Below are positions 1 through 4,965 of a stretch of DNA of 5,498 bases, piece by piece; within the stretch, counting starts at the first letter, position 1, and each line of letters opens with the position of its first letter. The stretch lies in the NCBI GenBank assembly GCA_900551355.1, contig URVR01000116.1, positions 1 through 5,498 on the forward strand, written 5' to 3'. The notes under the pieces were generated by a model. That model saw only the letters and a program-made list of their open reading frames with translations. It had not been told where the DNA came from and did no database searches. This DNA is from an uncultured Eubacteriales bacterium (GTDB lineage Bacteria > Bacillota > Clostridia > Oscillospirales > Oscillospiraceae). The position numbers and the translations under genes are program-made.

Positions 1-46
1 TACACTTATGCGATCGTCGGCAGCGTCAGATGTGTATAAGAGACAG
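1..46. other. Nextera P5/i5/read-1 adapter (sequencing artefact)
   Basis: Not biological sequence. Positions 1-5 are the last bases of the P5 primer, 6-13 (TTATGCGA) match a Nextera i5 index (S522, from memory), 14-27 are the read-1 primer stretch TCGTCGGCAGCGTC, and 28-46 are the 19-bp Tn5 mosaic end AGATGTGTATAAGAGACAG. Genomic sequence begins at 47. Open frames entering this block gain adapter-derived residues such as MCIRDS. Confidence 0.98.
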
Positions 47-83
47 CCCCTATATCTGTTACATGCGGCGCAGGGGGGTGCGC

Positions 84-989
84 TTACACATGCGCCAGCG
101 CCTGGTCCAGATCGGCGATGATATCGTCGGGGTCCTCCAGACCCACGGACATGCGGATCATACCGTCGGTGATGCCGGCGGCCTCCCGCACCTCACGGGG
201 GATCATGGTGTGGGTCATGGCGGCGGCCTGCTCCACCAGCGTCTCCGTGTCGCCCAGCGACACCGCCAGCGTGCACAGCTTCAGGCTGTTGATGAACCGC
301 TTGCCGGCCTCCAGTCCGCCCTTCACGTCAAAGGACAGCATGCCGCTGCCGCCCTTCATCTGGCGGCGGGCAATGTCGTACTGGGGGTTGCTCTCCAGCA
401 TGGGATAGCGGACGATCTCGATGCGGGGGTCGGCCTCCAGCCAGCGGGCCACCTTCAGGGCGCTCTCGTTATACTGCCGCATCCGGACGCCCAACGTCTT
501 GAGGCCACGGCACACCAGAAACGCGGTGAACGGTGCGATGACCGCGCCAAAGTGCATCAGCGTGCCCAGCCGGCAGCGGCGCAGGAACTCGGTGTCGTTG
601 GACACCACCGCGCCGCCCAGAATATCGCCGTGGCCGCCCATGTACTTGGTGAGGCTGTGGATGACCACGTCCGCGCCCAACTCCAGCGGCCGGGTGTTGT
701 AGGGCGTGGCGAAGGTGTTGTCCACGAACACCTTGACCCCGTGACGGTGGGCGATCTCCGCCACGGCGGCGATGTCCACCAGCACCATGGTGGGGTTGGC
801 GGGGGACTCCACATAGATGACCTTGGTGTTGGGCTTGATCAGCGGCTCCAGCTGGCTGAGATCCGCCGCGTCGAACACATCGTGCTGGATGCCGAAACGG
901 GGCAGCCAGTCGCTGGTGACATCCTCGGTGCCGGAATACTTGGCACGGGTGAAGATAGCGTGATCGCCGCAGGAGGAAATACCGGGAAG
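84..989 (-). pseudogene. Cys/Met trans-sulfuration PLP enzyme, N-terminus missing
   Basis: This is the C-terminal 301 codons of a fold-type I PLP enzyme of the Cys/Met metabolism family (methionine gamma-lyase, cystathionine gamma-lyase/synthase or O-acetylhomoserine sulfhydrylase). Visible marks: GDHAIFTRAKYSGT just after the break, VESPANPT, the PLP-pyridine Asp in VDNTF (codon 720-722), the Schiff-base Lys in SLTKYMGGHGD (codon 645-647), and a C-terminal IRMSVGLEDPDDII. The stop is TAA at 84-86. Against a typical 398-residue member about 96 N-terminal residues are absent, including the Tyr-x-Arg phosphate clamp given to the neighbouring subunit, so this product should not be active. Upstream the frame meets TAG at 990-992, 15 bp below the LysR stop. 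The first internal start is GTG at 876-878 (264 residues). The exact reaction cannot be told from the sequence; the usual MGL cysteine motif YGCT reads YSGT here. It could be a decayed gene or a rearranged assembly. Confidence 0.85.
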
Positions 990-1006
990 CTATGGCGGCC
1001 CATAGC
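989..1006. repeat. Short perfect hairpin at the truncation point
   Basis: GCTATGG (989-995) and CCATAGC (1000-1006) form a 7-bp perfect stem with a 4-base loop. It lies exactly between the LysR stop (1008-1010) and the first recognisable trans-sulfurase codon, and supplies the TAG at 990-992. No T-run follows on either strand, so it is a poor terminator. It may mark a deletion or foldback junction. Confidence 0.5.
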
Positions 1007-1007
1007 C

Positions 1008-1628
1008 TCAGGCTTTGGCCATCTCCAGCTGGTGGGCCAGGTGTCGGAGGAACGCCTCCTCGATGGGACGCAGCGCCTTGCCGCGGATGCCGATCCAGCC
1101 GATATCCACCGTGTCCGCGGTGTCGATGGCCACGCAGGCCACCTCCCGGGCCAGACGGGGCGAGATGACGCCGGTGCCGATGTCGTAGGCATTGCAGCTG
1201 CGCATCAGCGCCGTGCTGACGTACAGGTCGCTGATGTACACCACTCTGGGCGGGTAGAAGTTGGGCAGCAGCATCTCCTCGGAGTAGAACGCCGGGGAGT
1301 CGGCGCTCTGCTCGTACACGATGCAGGGATAGTCCATCAGCTCCTCCGGTGTGACGGAGGCCCGCTGCGCCAGCGGGTGGCTGTGGCTCATGAACGCATG
1401 GGGGCGGGAACGCAGCAGCTTGTTCCCCAGCTTCAGCAGCTCCCGTCCCTCGTTGGTGATGACCACGTCGGAGGGCGTCCGCTGAAAGATGGTGATGTGC
1501 AGCTCCTCCTCCAGCCCGTGCACCAGATTGCTGACGCTGGGCTGGGAGACATACAGCTTCTGAGCCGCCTTGCTGAATGAGCCGCACCGCTCCACCATGG
1601 ATACATATTTCAACTGCTGCAATGTCAT
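1008..1628 (-). CDS. LysR-family regulator with shortened effector domain
   Basis: A LysR-type transcriptional regulator of 206 residues. The N-terminal winged helix-turn-helix is intact (residues 1-62: MTLQQLKYV, GSFSKAAQKLYVSQPSVS, then an EEELHITIFQR wing). The usual linker helix and first effector subdomain do not follow. After GRELLKLGNKLL (about residue 72) the protein jumps to RPHAFMSHSHPLA and VTPEELMDYPCIVYEQ, which in full-length relatives (about 290-300 residues) lie near residues 170-185. About 85-90 residues are therefore missing, in frame, around 1404-1420. The C-terminus is complete. Start chosen at ATG 1626-1628, the conserved LTTR beginning; AAGGAG lies 11 bases upstream, rather far. 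An in-frame TTG at 1689-1691 would add 21 residues with no family support. It follows the other LysR gene by 69 bases, and its own promoter is visible in that gap. It may have regulated the enzyme gene downstream; the mutilated sensor domain makes function doubtful. Confidence 0.85.
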   Translation of the reverse strand: MTLQQLKYVSMVERCGSFSKAAQKLYVSQPSVSNLVHGLEEELHITIFQRTPSDVVITNEGRELLKLGNKLLRSRPHAFMSHSHPLAQRASVTPEELMDYPCIVYEQSADSPAFYSEEMLLPNFYPPRVVYISDLYVSTALMRSCNAYDIGTGVISPRLAREVACVAIDTADTVDIGWIGIRGKALRPIEEAFLRHLAHQLEMAKA

Positions 1629-1662
1629 ACGCGCATCCGCTCCTTCCCGTTGCTCCGCTTCT

Positions 1663-1691
1663 ATTGTACAGGCATACGCTGCCCGCTGCAA
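1663..1691 (-). promoter_or_regulatory. Candidate promoter for the shortened LysR gene
   Basis: Reading the minus strand, a weak -35 TTGCAG (1686-1691) and a good -10 TACAAT (1663-1668) are separated by 17 bases, about 35 bases before the chosen ATG. It sits between the two LysR genes, overlapping nothing coding, so the second regulator may be transcribed on its own as well as by read-through. Confidence 0.5.
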
Positions 1692-1697
1692 GGCCCA

Positions 1698-2582
1698 TTA
1701 CTTCTCCCCGTTTTCGGCCACCCAGCCCCGGACATACTCCACGAACCGGTGGGTGGAGGCGGACAGCGCCTTCTCGTCCTTGACGGCGATGCCGATGTTG
1801 CGGTAGAACGTCATGGGCGGGCGGCAGGCCATCACCGGGTAGGGACTGTGCCGCGCCATCAGCTCCGGCAGCAGGCTGATGCCAAGGCCCTTGGACACCA
1901 TGGCCAGAATAGTCCGGTCCTCCCGCGCGGTGTACTTGATGTTGGGCCGGACGTCCATCTCGTCGAAGGCGGCGCGGATCTCGTAGTCCTCGCCCTCCTC
2001 CAGCTGGATGAACGGCTCCGCCGCCAGCGCGTCCACAGGAAACGGATCGCTGCCGGCATAGGGATGGTCGCAGGGCACGATGACCTGCAGCTCGTCCCGG
2101 TGAAGGGCATAGGCCTGCAAGCGCTTCACCGACGGCAGCCGGAGAAAGCCGCAGTCCACCGTGCCCTTCAGGATCCACTCCTCCACCTGCTCGTAGAAGT
2201 CGCTTGTGACCACCTCGAACTCGATATTGGGATAGCGCTGGCCGAAGCTCTTGAGGATGGAGGGCAGCCACTGGGCCGACACGCTGGAGAAGGTAGCCAC
2301 CTTCACAAGGCCGGCATCCATGCCCTTCAGACTGGCGGCGGACTGCATCAAGGCATGGTGGGCTGCGCACAGCTTCTCGATCTGGGGCAGCAGCGCCCGG
2401 CCGTCCGCCGTCAGCACCACGCCGCCGCGGTTGCGGCTGAGCAGCGTGACGCCCAGCTCTTCCTCCAGCGACTGCACCGCGTGGCTGACGCCGGACTGGG
2501 TGAAGCTCAGCGCCTCCGCCGCCTTGGAGAAGTTGCCGCAGGCCGCTGTTTTCAAGAACATCTGATACTTGGTTATGCTCAT
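1698..2582 (-). CDS. LysR-family transcriptional regulator, full length
   Basis: A complete 294-residue LysR-type regulator. Residues 1-60 form the DNA-binding winged helix-turn-helix (GNFSKAAEALSFTQSGVSHAVQSLEEELGVTLLSRNRGGVVLTADG). The linker helix covers about 62-88, and the periplasmic-binding-like effector domain about 90-290 with the usual strands (LVKVATFSSVSAQWLPSIL, VDCGFLRLP, LQVIVPCDHP, ILAMVSKGLGISLLPELM). Start ATG 2580-2582 is supported by an AGAGGTGG ribosome site a few bases upstream and by the conserved N-terminus. It is divergent from the zinc-ribbon gene at 2724 with a shared promoter region, the classic LysR arrangement, so autoregulation and control of that neighbour are plausible. 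Effector and targets cannot be read from the sequence. It is a different subfamily from the shortened LysR behind it; the two are not obviously duplicates. Confidence 0.93.
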   Translation of the reverse strand: MSITKYQMFLKTAACGNFSKAAEALSFTQSGVSHAVQSLEEELGVTLLSRNRGGVVLTADGRALLPQIEKLCAAHHALMQSAASLKGMDAGLVKVATFSSVSAQWLPSILKSFGQRYPNIEFEVVTSDFYEQVEEWILKGTVDCGFLRLPSVKRLQAYALHRDELQVIVPCDHPYAGSDPFPVDALAAEPFIQLEEGEDYEIRAAFDEMDVRPNIKYTAREDRTILAMVSKGLGISLLPELMARHSPYPVMACRPPMTFYRNIGIAVKDEKALSASTHRFVEYVRGWVAENGEK

Positions 2583-2605
2583 ATGCCCACCTCTTTCCTG
2601 CCGCT

Positions 2606-2635
2606 ATTCTACCATACATTTGCTCATAGTTGCAA
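2606..2635 (-). promoter_or_regulatory. Candidate promoter of the full-length LysR gene
   Basis: On the minus strand, -35 TTGCAA (2630-2635) and -10 TAGAAT (2606-2611) are separated by 18 bases, with the ATG about 24 bases beyond the -10. The leader is therefore very short. The -35 is back to back with that of the plus-strand gene, 14 bases away. Confidence 0.6.
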
Positions 2636-2645
2636 GTACAATAAT
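2626..2645. promoter_or_regulatory. Possible LysR operator dyad between divergent promoters
   Basis: AT-N2-TTG-N6-CAA-N2-AT is an imperfect dyad overlapping the LysR -35 and adjoining the -35 of the divergent gene. LysR proteins usually bind interrupted AT-rich dyads in such places. The fit to the T-N11-A consensus is not exact, so this is only a candidate. A wider CATTTG (2617-2622)/CAAATG (2654-2659) pair surrounds it. Confidence 0.3.
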
Positions 2646-2649
2646 GCGT

Positions 2650-2678
2650 TTTACAAATGCAATATCCTGTGATATGAT
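2650..2678 (+). promoter_or_regulatory. Promoter of the zinc-ribbon gene
   Basis: -35 TTTACA (2650-2655), 17-base spacer, -10 TATGAT (2673-2678): five of six matches to consensus in each box. Transcription would begin near 2685, leaving a leader of about 40 bases before the ATG at 2724. Confidence 0.7.
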
Positions 2679-2723
2679 CCTATTGTCGACAAGGAAATCT
2701 GAAATACATGGAGGTAACAAACT

Positions 2724-2975
2724 ATGGCACTGGTAACGAAAACGATCCGCTGCGCTGTCTGCGGCAGCAGCGATGTGGCTTTTGACGGCAAGATCTATCA
2801 CTGCGCTTCCTGCGGTACGGACAGCGAGGTGAGCATGCCCGCCGCCGATCTGGCCGCGGTGAACCGCATCGTGGCGCTGGGCGGCGACAACGAGGAGCTG
2901 ACCCGTCTGCGCCGGCAGTACAAAAATCTGGACATTGCCAGCTGGGACAGCGAAAACCGGCTGCAGACCAAGTAA
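2724..2975 (+). CDS. Small zinc-ribbon protein of unknown function
   Basis: An 83-residue protein not assigned to a named family. Two CxxC knuckles, C10-A-V-C13 and C27-A-S-C30, are spaced by 13 residues, each followed by Gly: a typical four-cysteine zinc ribbon over residues 8-32. The rest (33-83) is a charged, probably helical tail (DLAAVNRIVALGGDNEELTR, LRRQYKNLDIASW). There is no signal peptide or membrane segment, so it should be cytoplasmic. Start ATG 2724-2726 has GGAGGT at 2710-2715, eight bases upstream. It is the only plus-strand gene here, is monocistronic between its own promoter and a strong terminator, and is divergent from a LysR regulator. Comparable small ribbons bind nucleic acid or partner proteins, but no role can be assigned. 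That it is a real gene is well supported; the function is open. Confidence 0.85.
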   Translation: MALVTKTIRCAVCGSSDVAFDGKIYHCASCGTDSEVSMPAADLAAVNRIVALGGDNEELTRLRRQYKNLDIASWDSENRLQTK

Positions 2976-3019
2976 ACCGCACATAAATGCTTTTCCATGA
3001 GGGCCTCCTCCCTCACATG

Positions 3020-3056
3020 AAAAGCCGTCCGGCTCACCGAGCCGGACGGCTTTTTT
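3020..3056. terminator. Bidirectional intrinsic terminator
   Basis: A perfect 16-bp stem (3020-3035 with 3039-3054), loop ACC, with GCCGTCCGGCTC as its GC-rich core. T6 follows on the plus strand and T4 on the minus strand. It lies 44 bases after the zinc-ribbon stop and 4 bases beyond the stop of the convergent DUF3793 gene, and so serves both. A weaker imperfect hairpin (about 2989-3024) precedes it on the plus side. Confidence 0.93.
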
Positions 3057-3060
3057 GTTG

Positions 3061-3612
3061 TTACACGGCCACGGCCAGCTGGCCGATGTCTGAACCGGCC
3101 CGCCAGCGGGCGCAGTAGTCCTCGGTGCAGCGCTTGAAGCGGTCGAACAGGCGGCGGGCGCGGGCCTCGTCGCTGTACACCTTCCACAGTCCCGCGCACT
3201 TGAAATCGCAGGCGCGGTGGTCAATGAAGCCCTGCACGTCCTCCGGCGGGTAGCTGAGGAACAGCCCCACCTCGTGGGGGAACTCGCCGCTCTCCCGGAA
3301 GCGGCGGATAAGCTGGGCCACGCAGCGCCCGCAGCCGCCGCAGGAATAGCCCGCCTCCGACAGGATGCGCTGGGCCAGCCGATCCTGCAGATCGCGGTGC
3401 AGCACGGCGGGGCGGTAGAGATACAGCAGCGCCTGTCCGTCCTTGAAGCGGATGGGCAGCAGGCACAGCCCCTTGGGCGCCAGCAGCCGGTTCAGCCGCC
3501 GGACATCCGCCAGCAGCGCCTCCCTGTCGTCGCAGGGGCAGGGAAACAGGCTGCCCGTTTTGATGCCCGCCAGCGTAGGCGCACCCTGCTTGATCAAGAT
3601 CGCCTCCGACAT
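3061..3612 (-). CDS. DUF3793 family protein, cysteine-rich
   Basis: A 183-residue protein with the DUF3793 pattern as I know it: a Lys-Gln-Gly-Ala-Pro-Thr-Leu-Ala-Gly-Ile-Lys-Thr-Gly start (residues 8-20), YLYRP (64-68), GEFPHEVGLFLSYPPEDVQGFI (109-130), the KCAGLWKVYSDE segment (138-149) and a KRCTEDY end helix (160-166). The family is common in Clostridia, is of unknown biochemistry, and is often near flavodoxin and ferrous-iron (Feo) genes; none of those are in this window. The ten cysteines are notable: C25-P-C27, C91-G-G-C94-G-R-C97, C135, C139, C162 and C167. There is no signal peptide or membrane span. Start ATG 3610-3612 has AGGAGG seven bases upstream. The gene is monocistronic with its own strong promoter and paired operator-like dyads in a leader of about 130 bases, suggesting metal or redox control. 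The family call is firm, the role is not. Confidence 0.9.
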   Translation of the reverse strand: MSEAILIKQGAPTLAGIKTGSLFPCPCDDREALLADVRRLNRLLAPKGLCLLPIRFKDGQALLYLYRPAVLHRDLQDRLAQRILSEAGYSCGGCGRCVAQLIRRFRESGEFPHEVGLFLSYPPEDVQGFIDHRACDFKCAGLWKVYSDEARARRLFDRFKRCTEDYCARWRAGSDIGQLAVAV

Positions 3613-3674
3613 GCCGCTCCCTCCTTTTCATCTTTGATGAATAGTATGCCGCACCGTTTCGATGCGCATACGCG

Positions 3675-3692
3675 AGTTAAATGAATCTAACT
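3675..3692. promoter_or_regulatory. Operator-like dyad 2 in the DUF3793 leader
   Basis: AGTTAAATGAATCTAACT is an 18-base dyad with seven of nine positions paired. On the minus strand it lies inside TTAGTTAGATTCATTTAACT, which resembles DtxR/MntR-type iron- or manganese-repressor sites (TTAGGTTAG-like half sites). It is about 50 bases downstream of the first dyad, inside the transcribed leader. Identity of the regulator is inference. Confidence 0.4.
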
Positions 3693-3707
3693 AATACTTC
3701 TTAAAAT

Positions 3708-3723
3708 AGCCGCGCCTGCGGCT
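3708..3723. other. Leader hairpin before the DUF3793 gene
   Basis: AGCCGC (3708-3713) and GCGGCT (3718-3723) form a 6-bp stem with a 4-base loop inside the predicted minus-strand leader. In that direction it is followed by ATTTTAAG, so it could act as a weak attenuator or simply stabilise the mRNA. The T-run is too short to call it a terminator. Confidence 0.35.
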
Positions 3724-3727
3724 CCTG

Positions 3728-3743
3728 GTTAAATTACTTTAAC
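3728..3743. promoter_or_regulatory. Operator-like dyad 1 at the DUF3793 transcription start
   Basis: GTTAAA (3728-3733) and TTTAAC (3738-3743) make a perfect 6-bp inverted repeat with a 4-base spacer. It starts four bases past the -10 box in the transcription direction and covers the expected start near 3740, the position from which a repressor blocks initiation. Its half site GTTA is shared with the second dyad at 3675-3692. Confidence 0.5.
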
Positions 3744-3746
3744 TGC

Positions 3747-3775
3747 ATTGTAGCATACAGTGCCCTACCTGTCAA
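3747..3775 (-). promoter_or_regulatory. Strong sigma-A promoter of the DUF3793 gene
   Basis: On the minus strand, consensus -35 TTGACA (3770-3775), exactly 17 bases, then -10 TACAAT (3747-3752, five of six). It is the best promoter in the window. The predicted start near 3740 gives a leader of about 128 bases before the ATG at 3612, long enough for the dyads and hairpin found there. Confidence 0.8.
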
Positions 3776-3798
3776 GTATCGCCGCCAATTTGCGCTGT

Positions 3799-3843
3799 GA
3801 AAGAGGGAGCCATCCCGGCATGCCGGGACGGCTCCCTCTTTTT
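3799..3843. terminator. Long hairpin terminator after the CHR operon
   Basis: AAAGAGGGAGCC (3800-3811) pairs with GGCTCCCTCTTT (3830-3841), one A/C mismatch, then TCCCGGCA pairs with TGCCGGGA around a centre at 3820/3821. The stem is about 20 bp and begins 10 bases after the CHR stop codon. T5 follows on the plus strand but only T3 on the minus strand, so for the CHR operon it is a strong stem with a short U-tract. It insulates the DUF3793 promoter from the upstream operon. Confidence 0.85.
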
Positions 3844-3851
3844 ACGGTCAG

Positions 3852-4415
3852 TCAGAACTGGAACACAACGCCCACGATGGCGCTGGCCAGAATGAACAAA
3901 ATGGGGTGTAGGTTTTTGGTATATTTCACCCACCGGGTCAGCACCAGCAACACGGCGGCCAGGGCGATGGCTTTCCAGTTGAACAGCGCCAGCCCGGAGG
4001 CACCGGTGTTCACCAGCGCGATGAGCACCACGGAGACGCCTGCCGCCGCCACCAGCGCGGTGGAGGCGGGGCGCAGGCCGTAAAACGCGGCACTGACCCA
4101 CTTGCTGTCGCGGAAGGCCTTCAGGAACGCGGCCACGATCAGGATGACGATGACAGACGGCGTCACAAGCCCCAGCGTGGCCACAAGGGCACCGCCGACG
4201 CCGCCGGTGGTGAAGCCCACATAGGTGGCCATATTCACGCCGATGGGGCCGGGGGTGGATTCGGACACGGCCAGCATGTCCGCCAGCTGGGCATGGGTGA
4301 ACCAGCCGGTGCGGTCGGACATATCCTGTAGGAACGGCAGGGTCGCCAGTCCGCCGCCCACGGCGAACAGGCCTGTCTTGAAAAATTCCCAGAAAAGACG
4401 GAGGTACAGCATCAT
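3852..4415 (-). CDS. chrA: Chromate transporter family protein, short-chain CHR subunit 2
   Basis: A 187-residue single-domain CHR protein. Residues 7-25 (LFWEFFKTGLFAVGGGLATLP) carry the CHR glycine motif. A hydrophilic stretch with GWFTHAQLADMLAVSESTPGPIGVN (37-61) holds the conserved TPGP, then GGVGGALVATLGLVTPS (71-87) ends in the PS motif. The remainder is hydrophobic, with about four further membrane segments to residue 187, so it is an inner-membrane protein of roughly six spans. Its start overlaps the stop of the preceding CHR gene (ATGA at 4412-4415), with AAGGAGG five bases upstream; a second ATG follows at once (4410-4412). Short CHR proteins usually occur as such pairs and work together like the two halves of long ChrA, as with B. 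subtilis YwrA/YwrB. Chromate efflux is the studied activity, but the true substrate in an anaerobe is unproven; sulfate or another oxyanion is possible. Confidence 0.92.
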   Translation of the reverse strand: MMLYLRLFWEFFKTGLFAVGGGLATLPFLQDMSDRTGWFTHAQLADMLAVSESTPGPIGVNMATYVGFTTGGVGGALVATLGLVTPSVIVILIVAAFLKAFRDSKWVSAAFYGLRPASTALVAAAGVSVVLIALVNTGASGLALFNWKAIALAAVLLVLTRWVKYTKNLHPILFILASAIVGVVFQF

Positions 4416-4954
4416 TTCGCCCTCCTTATCAGATTCTGGATGACGATGCCGCACAGAGCGGCGGCTGCCACAAAAATGACGGGCGAGACGTCCGTGACCA
4501 GCGAGGCCGCCAGCACCGCCGCAAAGATCACCGCGGCGGGCCAGTCCTTCACGGAGCCCTTCAGCAGCTTCAGCGTGGCGTTGAAGATCAGCACGCACAC
4601 ACATACCCGGATGCCGGCAAAGGCGTGCTGCACCCAGTCCAGATGGGAGAAGCTGTTGATGACGCCGGCCAGCGCCGTAATGATGATCAGCGAGGGGAAC
4701 ACGATGCCCAGGGTGGCGATGATGCCGCCCAGCACGCCCCGCTGCTTCTGCCCCACAAAGGTGGCGGTGTTGACGGCGATGATGCCGGGGGTACACTGGC
4801 CGATGGCAAAGTAATCCACCAGCTCCTCATCGGTGGCCCAGCCCTTGTTCTCCACCACCTCCCGCTGGAGGATGGGCAGCATGGCCATGCCGCCGCCGAA
4901 TGTCATGACCCCCACCTTGGCGAAAGTGAGGAACAGCTCCCACAGTAATTTCAC
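4412..4954 (-). CDS. chrA: Chromate transporter family protein, short-chain CHR subunit 1
   Basis: A 180-residue CHR-family membrane protein, first of an overlapping pair. Motifs: FAKVGVMTFGGGMAMLP (11-27), the GWATDEELVDYFAIGQCTPGIIAVN region (38-62) with conserved TPG, and GVLGGIIATLGIVFPS (73-88). Later hydrophobic segments lie at about 84-100, 111-130, 140-154 and 158-175. The family's second proline after TPG is replaced by Ile here, while the partner keeps TPGP, so the two subunits are not interchangeable copies. The start is GTG at 4952-4954, set by the site GAGGTGATCC (4956-4965), ten bases complementary to the 16S 3' end. That site overlaps the birA stop codon (4964-4966), so translation is probably coupled to birA. 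Its own stop is shared with the next start. The family call is secure; the substrate is not known. Confidence 0.92.
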   Translation of the reverse strand: MKLLWELFLTFAKVGVMTFGGGMAMLPILQREVVENKGWATDEELVDYFAIGQCTPGIIAVNTATFVGQKQRGVLGGIIATLGIVFPSLIIITALAGVINSFSHLDWVQHAFAGIRVCVCVLIFNATLKLLKGSVKDWPAAVIFAAVLAASLVTDVSPVIFVAAAALCGIVIQNLIRRAK

Positions 4955-4955
4955 A

Positions 4956-4965
4956 GGATCACCTC
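4956..4965 (-). promoter_or_regulatory. Extended Shine-Dalgarno site deciding a GTG start
   Basis: GAGGTGATCC on the minus strand matches ten bases of the anti-Shine-Dalgarno end of 16S rRNA. Its core GAGGTG lies five bases from the GTG at 4952-4954 and overlaps the birA stop codon. It supports the GTG start and efficient re-initiation after birA. Confidence 0.8.

Noticed and set aside
1..46. Transposon or linear-plasmid terminal inverted repeat
   Set aside because: The sequence is the commercial Nextera adapter and the Tn5 mosaic end; there is no transposase gene in the window and no genomic flank beyond it.
68..83. GCGCA-G6-TGCGC hairpin as terminator of the trans-sulfurase remnant
   Set aside because: Only 5 bp of stem with a homopolymer loop and no T-run on the minus strand; too weak to call a terminator.
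30..1580. A 516-codon plus-strand open frame opposite the LysR and trans-sulfurase genes
   Set aside because: It begins inside the adapter (MCIRDS), is rich in His, Gln, Gly and Ala as expected for an antisense shadow of GC-rich genes, and no domain is recognisable. The minus strand carries clear families.
469..2619. A 716-codon minus-strand open frame spanning both LysR genes
   Set aside because: It is a shifted frame of the real minus-strand genes with low-complexity Gly/Ala/Arg-rich sequence; the LysR and PLP-enzyme motifs are in the other frame.
4416..4796. N-terminal extension of the second CHR protein to 314 residues
   Set aside because: The extra residues are an out-of-frame reading of the first CHR gene. 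The real start is the ATG at 4413-4415, with its own AAGGAGG site and family-like N-terminus.
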